A stretch of DNA of 11,705 bases from Halomonas sp. (GTDB lineage: Bacteria > Pseudomonadota > Gammaproteobacteria > Pseudomonadales > Halomonadaceae), in the NCBI GenBank assembly GCA_003560175.1, contig PWIZ01000153.1, forward strand, positions 1 through 11,705, read 5' to 3'. This document shows positions 9,050 through 11,705 of the stretch, piece by piece. Below the pieces are notes generated by a model. The model was not told the DNA's origin and searched no databases. It saw nothing but the letters and a program-made list of their open reading frames with translations. The first letter of the stretch is position 1. Every line of letters begins with the position of its first letter. The translations under genes and the position numbers were made by a program.

Positions 9050-10663
9050 TTGTCCGACTCACTCGCCACCCTCATCGAGCGCCTGGACGGCCCCGCCCGC
9101 CAGGGGCAGTTCAGCCGACTGCGCCGCGGCCTCGAGAAGGAGGGGCTGCGCGTCGATCCCGAGGGGCGCATCGCCCAGACGCCGCATCCCGCCGCGCTGG
9201 GCTCCAAGCTGACCCATCCGCATATCACCACCGACTACTCCGAGGCGCTACTGGAGTACATCACGCCGGTCACCTGTCGGCCCGTCGATGCCATGGCCTT
9301 CCTGGGCGACCTGCACCGTTACACCTACCGGTATCTGGGCGACGAGTTGATCTGGCCGGCCAGCATGCCCTCACGCCTGGACGGCAACGACAGCGTGCCG
9401 ATCGCCGATTACGGCCACTCCAACGTGGGCACCATGAAGCGGGTCTACCGCAAGGGGCTGGACGTGCGCTACGGGCGCATCATGCAGGCCATCGCGGGGG
9501 TGCACTACAACGTCTCCCTGCCCGATGACCTCTGGACGCTGCTGCGCGATCTGGAGGGGGCGACCGATACCCCCATGGCCGACTATCGCTCCCAGCGCTA
9601 CTTCGGGCTGATCCGCAACTTCCGTCGCCACAGCTGGCTGCTGCTCTACCTGTTCGGCGCCTCCCCGGCGCTGGATCGCAGCTTCCTGCCCGATGGCAAG
9701 ATTCCCGAGAGGCTCGAGGCCCATGGCGATGAAACGCTGATTTCCCCCTGGGCCACCAGCCTGCGCATGTCCGATCTGGGGTACCAGAACAAGGTGCAGG
9801 AGCAGCTCAAGATCTGCTTCAATTCGCTCTCCAACTACGTGAACACCCTGCGTAACGCCATCTCCACCCCCTGGCCCACCTACGCGGCGCTGGGCGTGCA
9901 GGCGGGCGATGAGTGGCAGCAGCTCAATGCCAACATCCTGCAGATCGAGAACGAGTATTACAGCGACATCCGTCCCAAGCGGGTCACCCGTCACGGCGAG
10001 ACCCCCAGCCAGGCCCTGGAGGCCAGCGGGGTGGAGTACATCGAGGTACGCTGCCTCGACCTCAACCCGCTGCTGACCCTGGGGCTGGACGAGACGCAGA
10101 TCCACTTCGTGGACGCCTTCGTGATGTGGTGCCTGCTCAGGGAGAGCCCCTGGATCTCCGACGAGGAGTGCGAGAGCCTCGATGACAACCGGCGGCTGGT
10201 GGTGGAGCGTGGCCGCGACCCCGAGCTGCGCCTGTGCGATCAGGGTCGCGACCGTGGCCTGGCGGAGTGGGGCGGCGAGATCCTGGCCGAGATCGACCAG
10301 GTGGCCGGCCTGCTCGATCGGCTGGAGGAGGGCGCTAGCCCCCACCGCGACGCCGTGGCGGCCATGGCGCCGCGCCTGGCAGACCCTGCGCTGACGCCGT
10401 CGGGGCAGCTGCTGGCGCGCCTCCAGGAGAACGGCGAAGAGTTCAGCGATGCCATGCTGGCCATCGCCCGGGAGCAAGCCGAACGGCTGCGCGGCGAGCC
10501 CATGGATCCCGCCCGGGAGGCGCTGTTCGAGGAGCTGGTGGCGATCTCCCGGCGCCAGCAGGCGGAGATCGAGGGTGCCGACCGCGTCGGCTTCGATGAC
10601 TTCCTGGCCGACTACTTCGCCCACGCCCGGGAGTCACGGGTCATCGGTGAGGCCGCGCCATGA
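9050..10663 (+). CDS. gshA: Glutamate-cysteine ligase, TTG start
   Basis: GshA joins L-glutamate and L-cysteine using ATP, the first and rate-limiting step of glutathione synthesis, in the cytosol. It belongs to the proteobacterial GshA type: RRGLEKEGLRV carries acidic residues E29/E31, TTDYSEALLEYITPV carries D62/E69, and GVHYNVSLP carries H152/N154. These match the E. coli metal and substrate ligands with a shift of two. NILQIENEYYSDIRPKR and EYIEVRCLDLNP are also typical. The 537 residues compare with 518 in E. coli. The start is TTG at 9050: AGGGG lies at 9038-9042, the N-terminus aligns from there, and no ATG or GTG occurs in frame between the tex stop and this codon. The gene overlaps dsbB by four bases (ATGA), so it is probably co-transcribed with it, and perhaps with tex. 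Confidence 0.96.
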   Translation: MSDSLATLIERLDGPARQGQFSRLRRGLEKEGLRVDPEGRIAQTPHPAALGSKLTHPHITTDYSEALLEYITPVTCRPVDAMAFLGDLHRYTYRYLGDELIWPASMPSRLDGNDSVPIADYGHSNVGTMKRVYRKGLDVRYGRIMQAIAGVHYNVSLPDDLWTLLRDLEGATDTPMADYRSQRYFGLIRNFRRHSWLLLYLFGASPALDRSFLPDGKIPERLEAHGDETLISPWATSLRMSDLGYQNKVQEQLKICFNSLSNYVNTLRNAISTPWPTYAALGVQAGDEWQQLNANILQIENEYYSDIRPKRVTRHGETPSQALEASGVEYIEVRCLDLNPLLTLGLDETQIHFVDAFVMWCLLRESPWISDEECESLDDNRRLVVERGRDPELRLCDQGRDRGLAEWGGEILAEIDQVAGLLDRLEEGASPHRDAVAAMAPRLADPALTPSGQLLARLQENGEEFSDAMLAIAREQAERLRGEPMDPAREALFEELVAISRRQQAEIEGADRVGFDDFLADYFAHARESRVIGEAAP

Positions 10664-11175
10664 GGGGCCGGCTGTCTCGCCTGAGCGTGCGCCAGTGGAG
10701 TCTCGCCGGGCTGGCCTTCTGTGGGTTGATGATGCTCGTGGCCCTGGGCCTCGAGCACATCGTCGGGCTCGATCCCTGCCCGCTCTGCATCTTCCAGCGG
10801 GTGGCAGTGCTCGCCGCCGCCGCGGTCTTTGCTGTCGCCGCCCTTCATAACCCCGCAGGAAGGGGCGGCGCCGGTGTCTACGGCGCGCTGGGGCTGGCGG
10901 CGGTGGCCGGCGGTATCGGGGTGGCCTGGCGCCATCTCTGGCTGCAGTCGCTGCCGCCGGACGAGGTGCCCAGCTGCGGCCCCGGTCTGGACTACATGAT
11001 GGAGCTGCTGCCCTGGCGGGACGTGGTGGCCATGGTGCTTTCCGGCTCCGGGGAGTGCGCCGAGATCGATTTCCTACTGCTCGGCATCTCGCTGCCCGGC
11101 TGGACGCTGATCGGCTTTCTGGTGCTGGCCCTCGCGCCGCTGGGCCTGCTGCTCTCGGCGTTTCGCGAGCGCTAG
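10660..11175 (+). CDS. dsbB: Disulfide bond formation protein B (DsbB/DsbH type)
   Basis: DsbB is an inner-membrane protein that reoxidises periplasmic DsbA and passes electrons to ubiquinone. Four membrane segments can be seen, at about residues 13-33, 46-63, 70-90 and 144-166. The first periplasmic loop has the redox pair C40-P-L-C43 followed by R47 (the quinone-site arginine, R48 in E. coli). The second has C106 and C133, which match C104 and C130 of E. coli. Length is 171 residues against 176 in E. coli. CPLCIFQR is the form common in pseudomonads. In Pseudomonas aeruginosa the second DsbB copy, dsbH, lies next to algQ as this one lies next to rsd, so dsbH may be the better name. The start overlaps the gshA stop. 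The stop codon lies in a hairpin. Confidence 0.95.
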   Translation: MRGRLSRLSVRQWSLAGLAFCGLMMLVALGLEHIVGLDPCPLCIFQRVAVLAAAAVFAVAALHNPAGRGGAGVYGALGLAAVAGGIGVAWRHLWLQSLPPDEVPSCGPGLDYMMELLPWRDVVAMVLSGSGECAEIDFLLLGISLPGWTLIGFLVLALAPLGLLLSAFRER

Positions 11176-11184
11176 CGAAACGTC
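11157..11184 (+). other. Hairpin spanning the dsbB stop codon
   Basis: GGCGTTTCGC (11157-11166) pairs with GCGAAACGTC (11175-11184), ten pairs including one G-T, around an eight-base loop that holds most of the TAG stop (11173-11175). No T tract follows. It may mark the 3' end of the gshA-dsbB message or stabilise it. Confidence 0.45.
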
Positions 11185-11233
11185 CAGAGCCAGGGATTGA
11201 CAGCGCCCGCGGGGCAGGCGAGTCTGGAGTTCC

Positions 11234-11258
11234 TGCCGGGCGCAGGAAGCGCCCGGCA
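11234..11258 (+). promoter_or_regulatory. 10-bp hairpin with AGGAA loop in the rsd upstream region
   Basis: TGCCGGGCGC (11234-11243) pairs perfectly with GCGCCCGGCA (11249-11258) and presents AGGAA in the loop. It lies 37 bases before the rsd start, with no T tract after it. A GGA in a hairpin loop is a feature of CsrA/RsmA binding sites, and other GGA triplets occur at 11226-11228 and in the rsd ribosome binding site. It could equally be a terminator for the upstream genes. Both readings are inference. Confidence 0.45.
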
Positions 11259-11295
11259 CCATCGAGCTGGCTCTATCAAACGAAGGGAGGCCCCC

Positions 11296-11705
11296 ATGCT
11301 GGAAGATTGCAAGAGCGCCCTGGAGCGCTGGGGTGGCGTGCACAGGCTGATCGACCGCTGGCTGGACGAGCGCCGCGAGCTGCTGGTCCAGTTCGTCGAA
11401 CTCAAGGACGCCTGCGACGCCGAGCTCGAAGCGGTGAGCAAGGTGCAGATCGACCGTTTCAGCGAGCTGCTGATGGACTACATCAGCGCCGGCCACTTCG
11501 AGATCTATCCCCAGTTACGTGAGGAGGCCAAGGCCTTCGAGGACGAGGCCGCCTTGGATCTGGCCGACCGCCTGCTGACGCGGCTGGAGATGTCCACCGA
11601 GCTGGTGCTCTCCTTCGACGCCGAGTACGAGAGCCCGGGTCGGGTGCGTCAGCACCTGGGCCGCCTGCCCGCCTGGCTCGAACGCCTGGCCCACGGCCTC
11701 ACCGA
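11296..11705 (+). CDS. rsd: Regulator of sigma D (Rsd/AlgQ), 5' part, cut by window end
   Basis: Rsd is an anti-sigma factor that binds sigma-70 (RpoD) and lowers its use as cells enter stationary phase. In Pseudomonas the same family, AlgQ, also affects alginate and other regulation. The frame runs open from the ATG at 11296 to the window end, giving 136 whole codons of an expected 155-160. ERWGGVHRLIDRWLDERRELL matches the N-termini of AlgQ and Rsd, and LLMDYISAGHFEIYPQL matches E. coli LVDYLSAGHFSIYERI. The start is well supported by GGGAGG at 11285-11290. It lies 120 bases after dsbB, so it may have its own promoter, but none is convincing: TTGACA at 11197-11202 is a perfect -35 without a usable -10. 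C-terminal features cannot be judged. Confidence 0.94.
   Translation, partial: MLEDCKSALERWGGVHRLIDRWLDERRELLVQFVELKDACDAELEAVSKVQIDRFSELLMDYISAGHFEIYPQLREEAKAFEDEAALDLADRLLTRLEMSTELVLSFDAEYESPGRVRQHLGRLPAWLERLAHGLT

Noticed and set aside
11197..11225. A sigma-70 promoter for rsd from the perfect TTGACA
   Set aside because: At spacings of 16-18 bases the -10 candidates (CGAGTC, GAGTCT, AGTCTG) are poor, so it is not listed as a promoter.

Overview
The window is a GC-rich, gene-dense piece of chromosome that looks like a gammaproteobacterium, most likely Halomonas or a close relative in the Halomonadaceae. This guess rests on acidic, Pseudomonas-like proteins, a short PckA of Pseudomonas type, and gene neighbours shared with both Escherichia coli and Pseudomonas. 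I see eleven protein-coding genes. Two are cut by the window edges: ilvD on the left and rsd/algQ on the right. I see no rRNA, tRNA, CRISPR array, transposase or phage gene, and no gene-free stretch over 300 bases.

Left part (1-4061): the 3' end of ilvD (branched-chain amino acid synthesis) converges on nudE (Nudix hydrolase, minus strand). A 15-bp perfect palindrome that looks like a repeat element lies between them. nudE is divergent from a tight operon of yrfG (HAD nucleotidase), hslR (Hsp15) and hslO (Hsp33). The order nudE / yrfG-hslR-hslO / pckA matches the E. coli arrangement as I remember it, but without igaA (yrfF) and yhgE.

Middle (4062-5951): pckA (ATP-type PEP carboxykinase) has its own 247-base upstream region. 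This holds a 17-bp operator-like palindrome resembling a HexR box, a likely sigma-70 promoter, inverted repeats flanking the promoter, and a leader of roughly 125 bases with competing hairpins. A strong terminator hairpin follows the gene.

Right part (5985-11705): msrB (a methionine-R-sulfoxide reductase with a twin-arginine-type export signal and no usual resolving cysteine), tex (RNA-binding transcription accessory protein), gshA (glutamate-cysteine ligase, TTG start), dsbB (DsbH-like membrane quinone reductase) and the start of rsd/algQ (anti-sigma-70). tex, gshA and dsbB are closely spaced and may be co-transcribed.

No new defence or biosynthetic system is visible; these are all known housekeeping families. 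What unites much of the window is redox and protein-damage control: NudE, Hsp15, Hsp33, MsrB, glutathione synthesis and DsbB. The less ordinary signals are non-coding: the nested palindrome after ilvD, the regulatory region of pckA, a heptad-periodic inverted repeat between msrB and tex, and hairpins that contain the stop codons of msrB and dsbB.
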